Of a stretch of 64,000 nt of DNA, positions 35,424-45,214 are shown in pieces; position 1 is the first letter of the stretch; each line of letters begins with the position of its first letter. The stretch covers positions 3,148,501-3,212,500 of the forward strand of contig NZ_CP061205.1 of NCBI RefSeq assembly GCF_015240255.1. Reading direction: 5' to 3'. The notes under the pieces were generated by a model. That model was given only the letters and a program-made list of their open reading frames with translations, did no database searches and was not told the origin of the DNA. The position numbers and the translations under genes were made by a program. The stretch comes from Kordiimonas pumila. GTDB taxonomy: Bacteria; Pseudomonadota; Alphaproteobacteria; Sphingomonadales; Kordiimonadaceae.

Positions 35424-35960
35424 TTAAGCTTGTTCATGTAACCATGCAGCATGCTTTGGTGCCTTCTTGGTTTTTGACCATTCTTCGATCATCAAGGGGG
35501 CAACTCTGTGAAGCTCTGCCATTTGTTCTTCAGTACCAATATTGGCAGCTAGCTCCAAACGGTGACCGTTCGGGTCAAAAAAATAAATAGACTTAAATAT
35601 ACCGTGATGGGTTGGCCCTAAAACGTCCAGCCCTTGCTCTTCAAGATGGGCTTTTGCTTTCAAAAGCGCATCCATATCCTCAACTTCAAAAGCAATATGC
35701 TGGACCCATGCTGGCGTATTCGGGTCTTTTCCCATTTCAGGCGCATTGGGAAGTTCAAAGAATGCCAGCACATTACCCATACCTGCATCCATAAAAATGT
35801 GCATATAGGGGTCTTGCTGCTTTGTTGACGGCACTTCATCTTCAGCGATCGCCAAAACGAATTTCATGTTCAGCACTCGCTGATAAAACTCAACTGTTTC
35901 CTTGGCATCGCGGCAGCGATAAGCCACATGGTGTATACGTTTAATATTCACAGTCATCAC
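35424..35960 (-). CDS. VOC (glyoxalase/bleomycin resistance/extradiol fold) protein in tyrosine operon
   Basis: This 178-residue protein has two beta-alpha-beta-beta-beta modules. Candidate metal ligands sit in the normal VOC places: a His in RIHHVAYR, a His in VQHIAFEV and a Glu in GHRLELAAN. VOC enzymes include extradiol dioxygenases, glyoxalases and fosfomycin resistance proteins, so the reaction cannot be named from sequence alone. It lies between hpd and fahA, where homogentisate 1,2-dioxygenase (hmgA) would be expected, and hmgA is not in the window. A role in the homogentisate step or in detoxifying an intermediate is inference. Confidence 0.82.
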   Translation of the reverse strand: MMTVNIKRIHHVAYRCRDAKETVEFYQRVLNMKFVLAIAEDEVPSTKQQDPYMHIFMDAGMGNVLAFFELPNAPEMGKDPNTPAWVQHIAFEVEDMDALLKAKAHLEEQGLDVLGPTHHGIFKSIYFFDPNGHRLELAANIGTEEQMAELHRVAPLMIEEWSKTKKAPKHAAWLHEQA

Positions 35961-35969
35961 GTTGCCTTT

Positions 35970-37046
35970 TTATGCTGTTTCAAGCGCGCCGCGTTTAATT
36001 TGATCACGCTCGATAGATTCGAAAAGCGCTTTAAAATTACCTTCCCCAAAACCTTCGTCTTTCTTTCTTTGAATAAATTCAAAGAAAACCGGACCAACCA
36101 TTGTTTCAGAGAAAATTTGCAACAACAGGCGCGGATCACCTTCTGTCGTTGAGCCATCGAGCAAAATACCACGTTTCTGAAGCTCTTCAACTGGCTCCCC
36201 GTGGTTTGGTAAGCGCTCATCAAGGCCTTCATAATAGGTTGCTGGCGGCGCAGTCATAAACGGCGCACCAATCTTTTTCAGCGCATCCCAACACTCAAGG
36301 AGATTATCACACGAGAAAGCAATATGCTGGATACCTTCCCCGTTATAATCCACTAGAAACTCTTCAATCTGGCCGCGACCGCTAGGGCCCTCCTCATTAA
36401 GTGGAATCCGAATTTTACCGTCCGGAGCGGTCATGGCTTTAGATAAAAGGCCTGTGTATTCACCCTTAATGTCAAAATAGCGGATTTCACGAAAGTTGAA
36501 GATACGCTCGTAATAATCCGCCCAGTAATCCATCCGCCCACGGTAAACATTATGTGTCAGATGGTCCACGACCTTAAAGCCACAGCCAACTGGATGGCGT
36601 TCAACACCTTCAATATATTCAAAATCAATATCGTATATCGTACTACCTGCCTCGTAACGGTCTATAAGGTATAATAAAGCCCCTCCAATACCCTTAATCG
36701 CTGGTAGTTTTAGCTCCATTGGGCCAGCTGGTACATCAATAACCTGAGCACCGCGCTCAGCAGCAAGCTTAATTGCTTTATGAGAATCTTTAACCCTAAA
36801 AGCCAACCCGCTCACAGATGGGCCATGCTCCAATGCATAATAATAGGCAGGAGACCCTTTTTCATAGTTGGCAATAAAATTGATATCACCTTGGCGCCAC
36901 AATTCCACATCTTTTGACCTGTGCTTTGCAACCTTGGAAAAACCAATAGTTTGAAAAACCTTCTCCAACACACCTTTTTCAGGTGCTGAGAACTCGACAA
37001 ACTCAAAACCGTCAAGCCCTAGTGGGTTATCAAAAATATCAGTCAT
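35970..37046 (-). CDS. hpd: 4-hydroxyphenylpyruvate dioxygenase
   Basis: This 358-residue non-haem iron enzyme converts 4-hydroxyphenylpyruvate to homogentisate. Iron ligands are visible: His in [12 protein letters not shown], His in [11 protein letters not shown] and Glu in VFFEFIQRK. The IDFEYIEG and QGDINFIAN segments are also typical. It is the first gene of the hpd-VOC-fahA-maiA unit and divergent from a MarR regulator. Confidence 0.95.
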   Translation of the reverse strand: MTDIFDNPLGLDGFEFVEFSAPEKGVLEKVFQTIGFSKVAKHRSKDVELWRQGDINFIANYEKGSPAYYYALEHGPSVSGLAFRVKDSHKAIKLAAERGAQVIDVPAGPMELKLPAIKGIGGALLYLIDRYEAGSTIYDIDFEYIEGVERHPVGCGFKVVDHLTHNVYRGRMDYWADYYERIFNFREIRYFDIKGEYTGLLSKAMTAPDGKIRIPLNEEGPSGRGQIEEFLVDYNGEGIQHIAFSCDNLLECWDALKKIGAPFMTAPPATYYEGLDERLPNHGEPVEELQKRGILLDGSTTEGDPRLLLQIFSETMVGPVFFEFIQRKKDEGFGEGNFKALFESIERDQIKRGALETA

Positions 37047-37134
37047 CCTTACCTCCGTATCACCATGTGAATAGTTAATCTGGCATCCCCAGAAACTTTA
37101 TATTACCTTGTATATCTACAAATTTGCATCTATA

Positions 37135-37156
37135 GAAACTAGTTTCATATGTAACT
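37135..37156. promoter_or_regulatory. Overlapping palindromes in hpd/marR spacer (candidate MarR operator)
   Basis: A perfect 12-bp palindrome GAAACTAGTTTC (37135-37146) overlaps a second near-palindrome AGTTTCATATGTAACT (37141-37156, one mismatched pair). They lie 17-38 bases before the marR ATG and about 90 bases before hpd, a typical autoregulated divergent MarR operator position. Confidence 0.6.
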
Positions 37157-37172
37157 ATTAGGTTAAACGCCC

Positions 37173-37658
37173 ATGAAAGTCAATGAGAAACTGAAGCCTA
37201 TTCAGCTTGGTAAATTTTTACCGTACCAAGTTAATGTACTAGCGCACGATATATCAAAGAAAACAGGCCGAGCGGCTGATCAGCTAGGAGGGCTTAGCCT
37301 GTCTCAGTGGCGCGTACTAGCAGCGCTTGCAGAAGTGCCAGGGCGTACTGCAAATGAAGTAGTTTCGGTTACCCCAACCGATAAGGTTATTGTTAGCAGG
37401 GCTGTAAAAACCTTGCTTGAGATGGGCTTGGTGGTCCGCACGGCTTCACAGGATGATGGCCGCGTTAGCCATCTCTTCCTTACAGAACAAGGCAACGTGA
37501 TCTACACAAAAATAGCGGAGGCTGTACTTAAAATAGAAGCAGAAATGGTGGCAGGCATTTCTGCAGAAGATGTAAAAATCTTTTCTAGGGTTTTGAGTAT
37601 ACTATCTACACAGATTAGCAAAATCCCACCACAGCAGCTTAGTCCAAATCAAGATTGA
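37173..37658 (+). CDS. MarR family transcriptional regulator
   Basis: This 161-residue winged-helix protein has the MarR core LSQWRVLAALAEVPGRTANEVVSVTPTDKVIVSRAVKTLLEMGLVVR followed by the wing (DDGRVSHLFLTEQG). Divergence from the tyrosine degradation operon suggests that it responds to homogentisate or a related aromatic acid. The 3' end overlaps the end of eda by 20 bases in convergent orientation. Confidence 0.92.
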   Translation: MKVNEKLKPIQLGKFLPYQVNVLAHDISKKTGRAADQLGGLSLSQWRVLAALAEVPGRTANEVVSVTPTDKVIVSRAVKTLLEMGLVVRTASQDDGRVSHLFLTEQGNVIYTKIAEAVLKIEAEMVAGISAEDVKIFSRVLSILSTQISKIPPQQLSPNQD

Positions 37659-38238
37659 GATGGATTTCACCGTCTATACCACGCGGTGTTAACCACGAGC
37701 CACCAACCGTTACGACGTTGGGAAGTGACCGATAATCTTCAGCCGTATCAGAAGAAATACCGCCCGTTGGGCAGAATGTTAATTCAGGCAACACGCTGCC
37801 AACTGCTTTCAAAAAAGCAGGACCACCCGACACTGCCGCCGGGAAAAACTTTAATTCTGTAAAGCCCCATTCTTTTGCCTGCATTGCTTCTGAAAGCGTT
37901 GCAACACCGGGCAAAAACGGCCAGTCCAGTTCTTTAACAGCTTTTGCAAGCTCTTCTGTAAACCCAGGGCTAACGCCAAAAGCGGCGCCTGCTTCTTTTG
38001 CGTTCTTTGCTATTTCAGGCGTTAAAACTGTTCCTGCACCAACAACTGCGTCAGCGGGTAAGTCCTTTTTCACTGCAGCAATAGCTGCTAGGCCGCTTTC
38101 ATGTCGGAGGGTGATTTCTAGAACTTTAAGGCCCGCGCCGTATAGAGCACGACAAACTTGTACAGCCTCTTCTGCGCTTTTAAAGGACAGTACCGGAATA
38201 ACCGGGCTTGCATTCATGATTTCTAAAATTTTGGTCAT
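37639..38238 (-). CDS. eda: 2-keto-3-deoxy-6-phosphogluconate aldolase
   Basis: This 199-residue class I aldolase splits KDPG into pyruvate and glyceraldehyde 3-phosphate. The catalytic Glu is in LEITLRHESGLAAI, the proton-relay/Schiff-base Lys in LKFFPAAVSGG, and the substrate-binding FCPTGGIS motif is present. It is the last gene of the ppc-like/zwf/pgl/edd/eda unit, 21 bases after edd. Confidence 0.95.
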   Translation of the reverse strand: MTKILEIMNASPVIPVLSFKSAEEAVQVCRALYGAGLKVLEITLRHESGLAAIAAVKKDLPADAVVGAGTVLTPEIAKNAKEAGAAFGVSPGFTEELAKAVKELDWPFLPGVATLSEAMQAKEWGFTELKFFPAAVSGGPAFLKAVGSVLPELTFCPTGGISSDTAEDYRSLPNVVTVGGSWLTPRGIDGEIHLNLDLD

Positions 38239-38259
38239 TCCTAGATTAATCCCTAACCA

Positions 38260-40059
38260 TTAAAATATTGTAGCACCTTCGCCAGCAGGGCCAGCAAGCC
38301 CACGCATCCCAGCAAAAAGATTTCGGCCAAAAGTTTGTAATATTGCAGGTTGCTCAGCAGGATTACGTTCTGCCATTTCTTCTGCGCTTACAAGCACTTC
38401 AAGAACACCAGCCTCAGCATCAATGCGCACTATATCACCAGTTTTAACCCGCGCAATCATGCCTCCATTTGCAGCCTCTGGCGTTACATGAATGGCGGCA
38501 GGCACCTTTCCTGAAGCACCTGACATACGGCCATCAGTGACCAGTGCAACATGAAAACCTTTATCCTGTAATACACCAAGTGTGGGTGTTAATTTATGCA
38601 GCTCTGGCATACCGTTTGCCTTAGGCCCCTGAAAACGAATAACTGCTATAAAATCTTTTTCCATTTCGCCTCTTTTATAGGCATCAATCAGGTCATTTTG
38701 ATCATCAAAAACTACAGCAGGAGCTTCGACAATACGGTGCTCTGGCTTAACGGCTGATACCTTCATCACAGCCTCCCCCATAGTGCCCTTTAAAACGGCA
38801 AGGCCGCCATTTTTCTGAAATGGATTATCAATTTTGCGCAAAATCATATCGTCGCCCGGTTCATCAGGCGCAAGACGCCAAACAGCATGGTCTGCAACAA
38901 GAGCTGGCTCTTCGGCAAAAGGCGCTAGCCCTTGCCCTAAAACCGTTTGCACATCATCATGCAGCAACCCCGCCGATAATAGCTCGCGGATCACAAACGG
39001 CGTACCTCCAGCTTCATGAAATGCATTCACATCTGCCGTACCGTTTGGATATACTCGGCATAATAGCGGTATAATATCTGAAAGGTCTGCAAAATCCTGC
39101 CACGTAATTTTGATGCCTGCTGCCGCTGCAATTGCCACAATATGAAGCGTATGGTTTGTAGAACCACCTGTTGCAAGCAGACCCACCGTACCATTTACAA
39201 TTGCTTCTTCCGTGACCATTTCTGCAAGCCCATGTTTTTGTAACGGCGATGATAGTGCCACAACACATTCAGCTGCTTTTTCGTTTAGTTTATCACGCAA
39301 AGGGTCAGACGGGTTTACAAAACTGCTACCCGGTAACTGTAGGCCCATCATCTCCAGCATCATCTGGTTAGAGTTTGCTGTGCCATAAAATGTACAGGTT
39401 CCGGGGCTGTGATATGCCCGAGATTCACTTTGCAAAAGTTCTGCGCGGCCAATATCACCTGATGCATACTGTTGTCGCACCTTGGCCTTCTCAGAATTTG
39501 AAATACCCGTTGGCATAGGGCCTGCTGGTAAAAACAAAAATGGAAGATGCCCAAATGACAAGGCACCTATCAGTAAGCCTGGGACAATTTTATCGCATAT
39601 ACCAAACAGCATGCCTGCATCAAAAACATTATGAGACATCGCAATTGCAGTCGCCATCGCAATAACCTCACGGCTAAAGAGCGACATTTCCATACCCACC
39701 TGTCCTTGGGTTACCCCATCGCACATTGCAGGCACACCGCCCGCCATTTGTGCCACACCGCCTGCAGCCACAATTTGCGCTTTAACAGTATCCAGCATTT
39801 TATGATATGGCTGGTGGGCAGAAAGCATATCATTATAGGCACTGACAATAGCGATATTTGCCATACCGTCTTGCATCAGCTTGCCTTTTTCCGCATCAGA
39901 GCACGCTGCAAGGGCATGTGCCAAATTCCCGCAGGAAAGCCTAGGCCGCGCACGCCCTTCTGATCGCATGGCATCAATTCGTTCCATATATCCTTGGCGG
40001 CTGCCTTTTGATCTCTCTTTTATACGGTTCGTTATATCTATGAGTGTTTTATTGGTCAT
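38260..40059 (-). CDS. edd: 6-phosphogluconate dehydratase
   Basis: This protein of about 599 residues dehydrates 6-phosphogluconate to KDPG and carries a [4Fe-4S] cluster with cysteines in the GVPAMCDGVTQG, GTCTFYGTANSNQ and LLFGICDK regions. The ATG at 40059 is chosen because it gives the standard N-terminus (NKTLIDITNRI); a longer frame from 40101 would overlap pgl. With eda it forms the Entner-Doudoroff core. Confidence 0.95.
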   Translation of the reverse strand: MTNKTLIDITNRIKERSKGSRQGYMERIDAMRSEGRARPRLSCGNLAHALAACSDAEKGKLMQDGMANIAIVSAYNDMLSAHQPYHKMLDTVKAQIVAAGGVAQMAGGVPAMCDGVTQGQVGMEMSLFSREVIAMATAIAMSHNVFDAGMLFGICDKIVPGLLIGALSFGHLPFLFLPAGPMPTGISNSEKAKVRQQYASGDIGRAELLQSESRAYHSPGTCTFYGTANSNQMMLEMMGLQLPGSSFVNPSDPLRDKLNEKAAECVVALSSPLQKHGLAEMVTEEAIVNGTVGLLATGGSTNHTLHIVAIAAAAGIKITWQDFADLSDIIPLLCRVYPNGTADVNAFHEAGGTPFVIRELLSAGLLHDDVQTVLGQGLAPFAEEPALVADHAVWRLAPDEPGDDMILRKIDNPFQKNGGLAVLKGTMGEAVMKVSAVKPEHRIVEAPAVVFDDQNDLIDAYKRGEMEKDFIAVIRFQGPKANGMPELHKLTPTLGVLQDKGFHVALVTDGRMSGASGKVPAAIHVTPEAANGGMIARVKTGDIVRIDAEAGVLEVLVSAEEMAERNPAEQPAILQTFGRNLFAGMRGLAGPAGEGATIF

Positions 40060-40078
40060 TATTTTATGTCCTGCACCT

Positions 40079-40777
40079 TTAGGGTGCCCAGTAAATATCA
40101 AAGGGTTTCAGCTGCGCTAGCCGGCCAACCGGTGTGCTTCTAGCTCCCTGCAGTGCCTCATCAAGCACTTTCTTTTTTTCGCGCCCTGTAATCATGAGAG
40201 CTACATTTTTTGCCGCTATTATAGCTGCAGCTGATAAACTCATTCTGTTTAGCTCATCACCGGTTACATCACTTTTTAGCGCATGAAGCGCCACACAGAC
40301 TTTACCACAGGACGGGTCCAACGCACGCCCCAGACCTTCAGCTCCGGGGAAAAAGGAAGCCGTGTGTGCATCAGGCCCCATACCCAGTAAAATACTATCA
40401 AAAGGTAACTCTATTGTGCCGTAACGCTCGTTTACAAAAACCTCTGCTTCTTGTGGTGTTTCATGTGGTGTTTTCATTCCTATAAATCTGGCTTTTGCAG
40501 ACATGTTTTTACATAGCACTGACTTGACCGACGTTTCATTCGACCGCGCGTGCCCTGGATTCACCCAGCGCTCATCAACAAGTGCAATTTGCACACGGGC
40601 CCAATCCAATTGCACATCGCGCATGGCTTCAAAAAAAGGGGTCGGCGTAGTGCCACCTGATACCGCCCAACTTGCCCTGCCCTTCTTGAGCATACCCTCA
40701 ATAAGGGCCTCTGTTGTTGCAGTTTTAAGCGCCTGCACCATTTCCTTGCGGCTATCAAAAATATGCCACTTAGTCAC
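40079..40777 (-). CDS. pgl: 6-phosphogluconolactonase (DevB type)
   Basis: This 232-residue protein hydrolyses 6-phosphogluconolactone. The N-terminal segment WAVSGGTTPTPFFEAM and the IALVDERWVNPGHARSNE and LLGMGPDAHTASFFPG motifs are diagnostic of the SOL/DevB family. The start overlaps the zwf stop by 4 bases and the gene sits in pathway order between zwf and edd. Confidence 0.95.
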   Translation of the reverse strand: MTKWHIFDSRKEMVQALKTATTEALIEGMLKKGRASWAVSGGTTPTPFFEAMRDVQLDWARVQIALVDERWVNPGHARSNETSVKSVLCKNMSAKARFIGMKTPHETPQEAEVFVNERYGTIELPFDSILLGMGPDAHTASFFPGAEGLGRALDPSCGKVCVALHALKSDVTGDELNRMSLSAAAIIAAKNVALMITGREKKKVLDEALQGARSTPVGRLAQLKPFDIYWAP

Positions 40778-42252
40778 ATGCGCACCTTTCTGCCGCTAGT
40801 TTCATGAAACCATTCACGCCTGTCACGGGTCATCAGATCGTGGGCTTCATACGGCCCCCAAGTGCCTGATTGATATGTTTTTGGCGTAGCACCTTTGGCA
40901 GCCCAGTGATTTATAATACGGTCAACCCAGCGCCATGCATATTCCACCTCGTCCCGGTGTACAAAAAGACTCTGATCACCGCGCACTGTATCTAAAATAA
41001 GCCTCAAATATGGGCCAAGACGAGTACTATCATCAGCCACTACATCAAGGTTCATCTCAACCTCTTTTAGAGTGTCTGACTTGGCGCCATGATTTTTCAC
41101 CATCATTCTAAGCGCAAGATGATCTTCCGGTTGCAGACGAATAATAAACCTGTTCGGGTTTATATTTTGGCCCCAGCCTGCATGCGGTGAGTGCGGAATA
41201 GGTTTAAATTGAATAACAATTTCGGCAAACCGATCTGGTAACCGCTTACCCGTCCGAAGATAAAATGGAACCCCGGCCCAGCGCCAATTTTCAATATTAG
41301 CTTTAATAGCAACAAAAGTTTCGGTATCGCTTGGGCTTTCCAGTTCCAGATCGTCAGCATAGCTACCAACGGCTTTACCCATCATAGCACCAGCACCATA
41401 CTGGCCGCGCACCACGTTCCTATCGATGCCTTCACCTTCAAGCGGGCGCAGAGATTTAAGGACCTTTAGTTTTTCATCACGGATGCTTTCTGCGTCAATA
41501 CGGGCCGGTGGTTCCATTGCCACAAGACACAAAAGCTGCAACAAGTGATTTTGCACCATATCGCGCATTGCACCGATACCCTCATAAAAACCACCGCGCC
41601 CCTCCACACCCAAATCTTCCGCAATTGTAATCTGGATATGGTCAATTGTGCGCGAGCTCCACAGTTCTTCAAACAACACATTTGAAAACCTGAGAGCCAA
41701 TAGGTTTTGAACCGCTTCTTTACCAAGGTAGTGATCAATACGAAATGTCTGGTTTTCAGAGAAAAAGCGCCCAACATCAGCATTAATAGCCTGTGCAGAT
41801 TCAAGATTATGGCCCAAAGGTTTCTCTAAAACCACACGCGCATTTTCACCGTTCAAGCCGTATTGACCAAGCAATTCACATGTGCTGGTAAACAGCCCCG
41901 GCGGAATAGCGAGGAAATGAACAAGAGGCCTGTCAGCGTCAGCTTTCAAGCTTTGCTTGAGGGCTTCCCAATCATCACCACCATCTTTCAGGCTTAGGGT
42001 TTGAAAGCGCACCATGCTGGCAAATTCTGCCAGCATCTTTTTCTCAAGCCCGCATGCTGGCTTATTTTCAGCAAAAACTTCTTTTAGCCAGTCAATCATT
42101 TCACCGTCATACGGCGCACGTGATGTCAGTATAATACGGCAACCCTCAAGCAACCGTCCTGCAACATAGCCTGCGAACAGTGCTGGCAGCAATTTCTTAC
42201 GGGAAAGGTCCCCCGTGCCGCCAAAAATAATCAGGTCGAATTGACAATCCAT
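40774..42252 (-). CDS. zwf: Glucose-6-phosphate 1-dehydrogenase
   Basis: This 492-residue enzyme makes 6-phosphogluconolactone and NADPH (or NADH). It has the nucleotide-binding IIFGGTGDLSRKKLLPAL at the N-terminus and the active-site FRIDHYLGKEAVQNLL motif. It lies 37 bases after the ppc-like gene, in the same unit. NADPH from this step supports the acetoacetyl-CoA reductase of PHB synthesis. Confidence 0.96.
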   Translation of the reverse strand: MDCQFDLIIFGGTGDLSRKKLLPALFAGYVAGRLLEGCRIILTSRAPYDGEMIDWLKEVFAENKPACGLEKKMLAEFASMVRFQTLSLKDGGDDWEALKQSLKADADRPLVHFLAIPPGLFTSTCELLGQYGLNGENARVVLEKPLGHNLESAQAINADVGRFFSENQTFRIDHYLGKEAVQNLLALRFSNVLFEELWSSRTIDHIQITIAEDLGVEGRGGFYEGIGAMRDMVQNHLLQLLCLVAMEPPARIDAESIRDEKLKVLKSLRPLEGEGIDRNVVRGQYGAGAMMGKAVGSYADDLELESPSDTETFVAIKANIENWRWAGVPFYLRTGKRLPDRFAEIVIQFKPIPHSPHAGWGQNINPNRFIIRLQPEDHLALRMMVKNHGAKSDTLKEVEMNLDVVADDSTRLGPYLRLILDTVRGDQSLFVHRDEVEYAWRWVDRIINHWAAKGATPKTYQSGTWGPYEAHDLMTRDRREWFHETSGRKVRM

Positions 42253-42289
42253 TATACTTCCTCACATCACACAAAAGCTTAGTGCAGCT

Positions 42290-45106
42290 CTAACCGAATG
42301 CTCCAGCCTTCAAGGCAATAAGACCACTAAGCTCCAGCACCAAATCATAGGCTTTTTCAATCTTGTCAAAAATTTGCCTATGGGCCATTTCATAGCCTGC
42401 AGATGCACCGCCTTCATACGTTGTCTCTTCACCGTAGACCTCATCATTACGCGGTGTTGGTGCCTCAGGAAAAATCCTTCGTAGCTGTGCAATGCTATCC
42501 GGTACTTCAAGGTGCAGTAATTCGACGAGTAACTCCTCAAGCGAGAAATCAAACCGTGTACTGAACCGCGGTATTTCCATTGCTTTTAAGAAGATATACT
42601 CAATCAGGCCTATTCTTATCTGGTGCAATTCAAATAACTCAGCATCAGGCTCTGTTGTTAATATTTCTGCTTCTGCTTCATCCGCAAGACAATCCGTTAA
42701 CATGCCGGCATCACGCCGTAATTTTCGGATGCAAGCATCAACGCTGTCACTTTCAAACATGCCTTCAAGCAGCGACGACAGCCGCCTTAGGTTAGCACGT
42801 TTATCGGCGGGAACCGTGTCATCGCAGCGGTCAAGCCAATAACCGGGGCTAAGGAGCTTAGCATATGCTTCTATTATACCTACATCAGACCGCGCGAGCG
42901 CATTAAGCGCCAAACTCGTGACCATTTTAAGACGCAAGCTTTTTGCATGAATGGCTGTAAACTGATCAGGCGAGCGGCTCATAGCTGTACCGAGGCCTGC
43001 ACAGCTATTGGCCAGATACCCAAGCTGCTGCAACACCGCGTTATGCGGAATAGCCCGAATCTGAGAAATACGTTCAAGCCGCTGGTGAACAGCCCCCCCA
43101 CTTTGGCGGCGCATAGAACGCGAACCAGTGGGAAACAACAGGCTACGACCAATAGAATCAATCAGTCTTATATAGCCTTTATTATCAGTAAGATGGTTTT
43201 GGTATTCAACAAGCGTTAGGAAAAAATCTAGTGCCCAGCCTTTTTCCTCATAAAGCCTATCGTCGCTCGCATCATAGCTATCAAATCTGACCTCCAGAAA
43301 ATCTGTCAGTGTGGCAAGAGCTGTTTCTTCTGACAAAAACCACAAGAACCCTTCAGCGCCCTGAAAACTTACTTCATGTTTTTCAGGTCTAGCAAGTGTA
43401 GCGAGCTGCTCACGAACCCGGGGGGGATGCGTGTATAAAAAGCGTTTCTTGAGGCTTTCAGGATACGCGCCACGCCCAACAGATTCGCCGTGTGTATCAA
43501 AAAACAATAGCTGAATATCACCTAGCCCACGCTGCTTCCACAGCCTTACCAGCCGCAGCTTAAACCGTTCGATTGCAAGTGTGGCAGCGGGCTGACCAAT
43601 ATAACGGCCAGAATCAGAGAAGCCAAGCTGCAGGCAAAACCTACCCTGCGATTTGATATAAGCCAGAAAATGCGGATTATCCAAAAGCTCCGCAATAACA
43701 CGGTCCCCGCGCTCAAGCCCGATCGCTGTTTCAAACAATGGCGATATCTCTACGTGGTTTTCAACGCCAAATAGCTTGGCGTAATAAAGCGCTGTCAAAA
43801 GTGTGAACGGCGTATCAGATTCGGCTACCAGCATACGAATACGGGTTGCGGCATCGAAATGTTTCATAAACTGCGCTGCCAACATAAAGACCCGACGAGC
43901 CGTTGTTTGTTCTAGCGCCAATGTACCGTAGTTAATGGATTTGGTTTCAACCGTATCCAGCTTTTCAGTAATAGCCGCCAGAAAATGGCGCCGCATCGCG
44001 CTTTGATCTGGTGCTTTTGTTAGCTCTATTTCCGGCCCAATCGCGTTATGTAACTGTGCCGCATTTAACCGAAAATGAATATGGGAAAGCCCAAGTCCAA
44101 CAGATGCCCATTCTGTATATAATGTGGCGATCTGACACCATTCAGCTTTACCTAGATCAAGTGCAAGAACCTTTTCAAATGCTTCATTTATAAGCTTTAT
44201 AGCCGCTTGTTTACGGGAAAGGTTTTCAACCACAAGCTGGTTCAACTCACCCAGTCCCATGGGGCTATCCTTATGGGCCTGCATTTTATTTTCGCCAAGG
44301 CTAAAACAATCATGCAGATCTGTGAAGCCAGCCAGAATATCTTGAAGATACTTTTGCCCCTGAGGGTTTTCGCTGTGTAAGGCCCCGCTTAGGGTAAGGC
44401 ACTCATCAAGCCCTGCAAGCGCGGACCTATACCTGAAAATAACACCTAAAGACCAGTCGATATCGGTTCTGCCATCCAGATCAAACCCAACCCAGCTTGC
44501 AACAGTTGCAAGCCTTGGCCTCAGCGCTTTATAATCATCGGGATAAAGTTCTACCGCTTGCTCAAAAACCACCTTGTAAACAGTGCGTATTGAGCGCCGG
44601 ATATTTGATACAGCAACACGGGCATATTCCAGCTCTTCATAAAGAGTTGGGGACTGCGTGGGATGTACAGTTTCAAGTTCTATATCAGCTACTGCTGCTG
44701 CCGTATCTTCGCCGCGTGACAAGGCAGTCAGATATTTTCCCGCAAATTTCCAAGCAGAGCCTGAAAAAGAAAAGGTGGGATGCGCCGTTACAACAAACCC
44801 GGCCATGTCTTCCTCAAGTTTTGCCTTAAACTGATCAAAAGGAAGCCTGCTGCCATCAGGCGATTTTGCAAGTTTTTGCAAAATTACCGCTATGCGCTTT
44901 TTGTTCTTATCTGCTGAAATGCTGCTCCACTGTGCAGCGAGATTATCCAATCGTCCCTCAAGGCATCTTTTGTTACGACTTTGAATATTTTCACCCAAAG
45001 CCTCTAGGCTTAAGCTATTATCAACCAACTGGTTCGCTATATTGAATGCGGCAGATAAATGTTGGCGACGCGTTTCGCCCTTATGCTGGAATGACTGTTT
45101 AACCAT
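42290..45106 (-). CDS. PEP carboxylase-like protein with altered active-site motifs
   Basis: This 938-residue protein has the length and order of motifs of bacterial PEP carboxylase: TAHPT at residues 107-111, SWVGFDLDG at about 204-212, SDIS-like PLFET at 456-460, LGFSDSGRYIG at 494-504 and SQIRAIPHNAV further on. Several key motifs differ: TAHPTE is TAHPTF, GGDRDGNP is GFDLDGRT, the SNKDAG loop is SGRYIG, and the HGRGGSVGRGG loop is DTHGESVGRGA, so the first His and Arg of that loop are replaced. The catalytic His109 and the second Arg remain. It may be a diverged carboxylase, a different enzyme or a regulator. It is first in the Entner-Doudoroff operon. Confidence 0.85.
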   Translation of the reverse strand: MVKQSFQHKGETRRQHLSAAFNIANQLVDNSLSLEALGENIQSRNKRCLEGRLDNLAAQWSSISADKNKKRIAVILQKLAKSPDGSRLPFDQFKAKLEEDMAGFVVTAHPTFSFSGSAWKFAGKYLTALSRGEDTAAAVADIELETVHPTQSPTLYEELEYARVAVSNIRRSIRTVYKVVFEQAVELYPDDYKALRPRLATVASWVGFDLDGRTDIDWSLGVIFRYRSALAGLDECLTLSGALHSENPQGQKYLQDILAGFTDLHDCFSLGENKMQAHKDSPMGLGELNQLVVENLSRKQAAIKLINEAFEKVLALDLGKAEWCQIATLYTEWASVGLGLSHIHFRLNAAQLHNAIGPEIELTKAPDQSAMRRHFLAAITEKLDTVETKSINYGTLALEQTTARRVFMLAAQFMKHFDAATRIRMLVAESDTPFTLLTALYYAKLFGVENHVEISPLFETAIGLERGDRVIAELLDNPHFLAYIKSQGRFCLQLGFSDSGRYIGQPAATLAIERFKLRLVRLWKQRGLGDIQLLFFDTHGESVGRGAYPESLKKRFLYTHPPRVREQLATLARPEKHEVSFQGAEGFLWFLSEETALATLTDFLEVRFDSYDASDDRLYEEKGWALDFFLTLVEYQNHLTDNKGYIRLIDSIGRSLLFPTGSRSMRRQSGGAVHQRLERISQIRAIPHNAVLQQLGYLANSCAGLGTAMSRSPDQFTAIHAKSLRLKMVTSLALNALARSDVGIIEAYAKLLSPGYWLDRCDDTVPADKRANLRRLSSLLEGMFESDSVDACIRKLRRDAGMLTDCLADEAEAEILTTEPDAELFELHQIRIGLIEYIFLKAMEIPRFSTRFDFSLEELLVELLHLEVPDSIAQLRRIFPEAPTPRNDEVYGEETTYEGGASAGYEMAHRQIFDKIEKAYDLVLELSGLIALKAGAFG

Positions 45107-45214
45107 GATTTCCTCAAAATTTTATTTAAAGTTTCATACTTTCATGTCCAGGTGGGCTTTTATTAAATCGGCTTCTACGGCCTAATTGCTCCAAGCATTC
45201 GCCAGTAAGCAATC

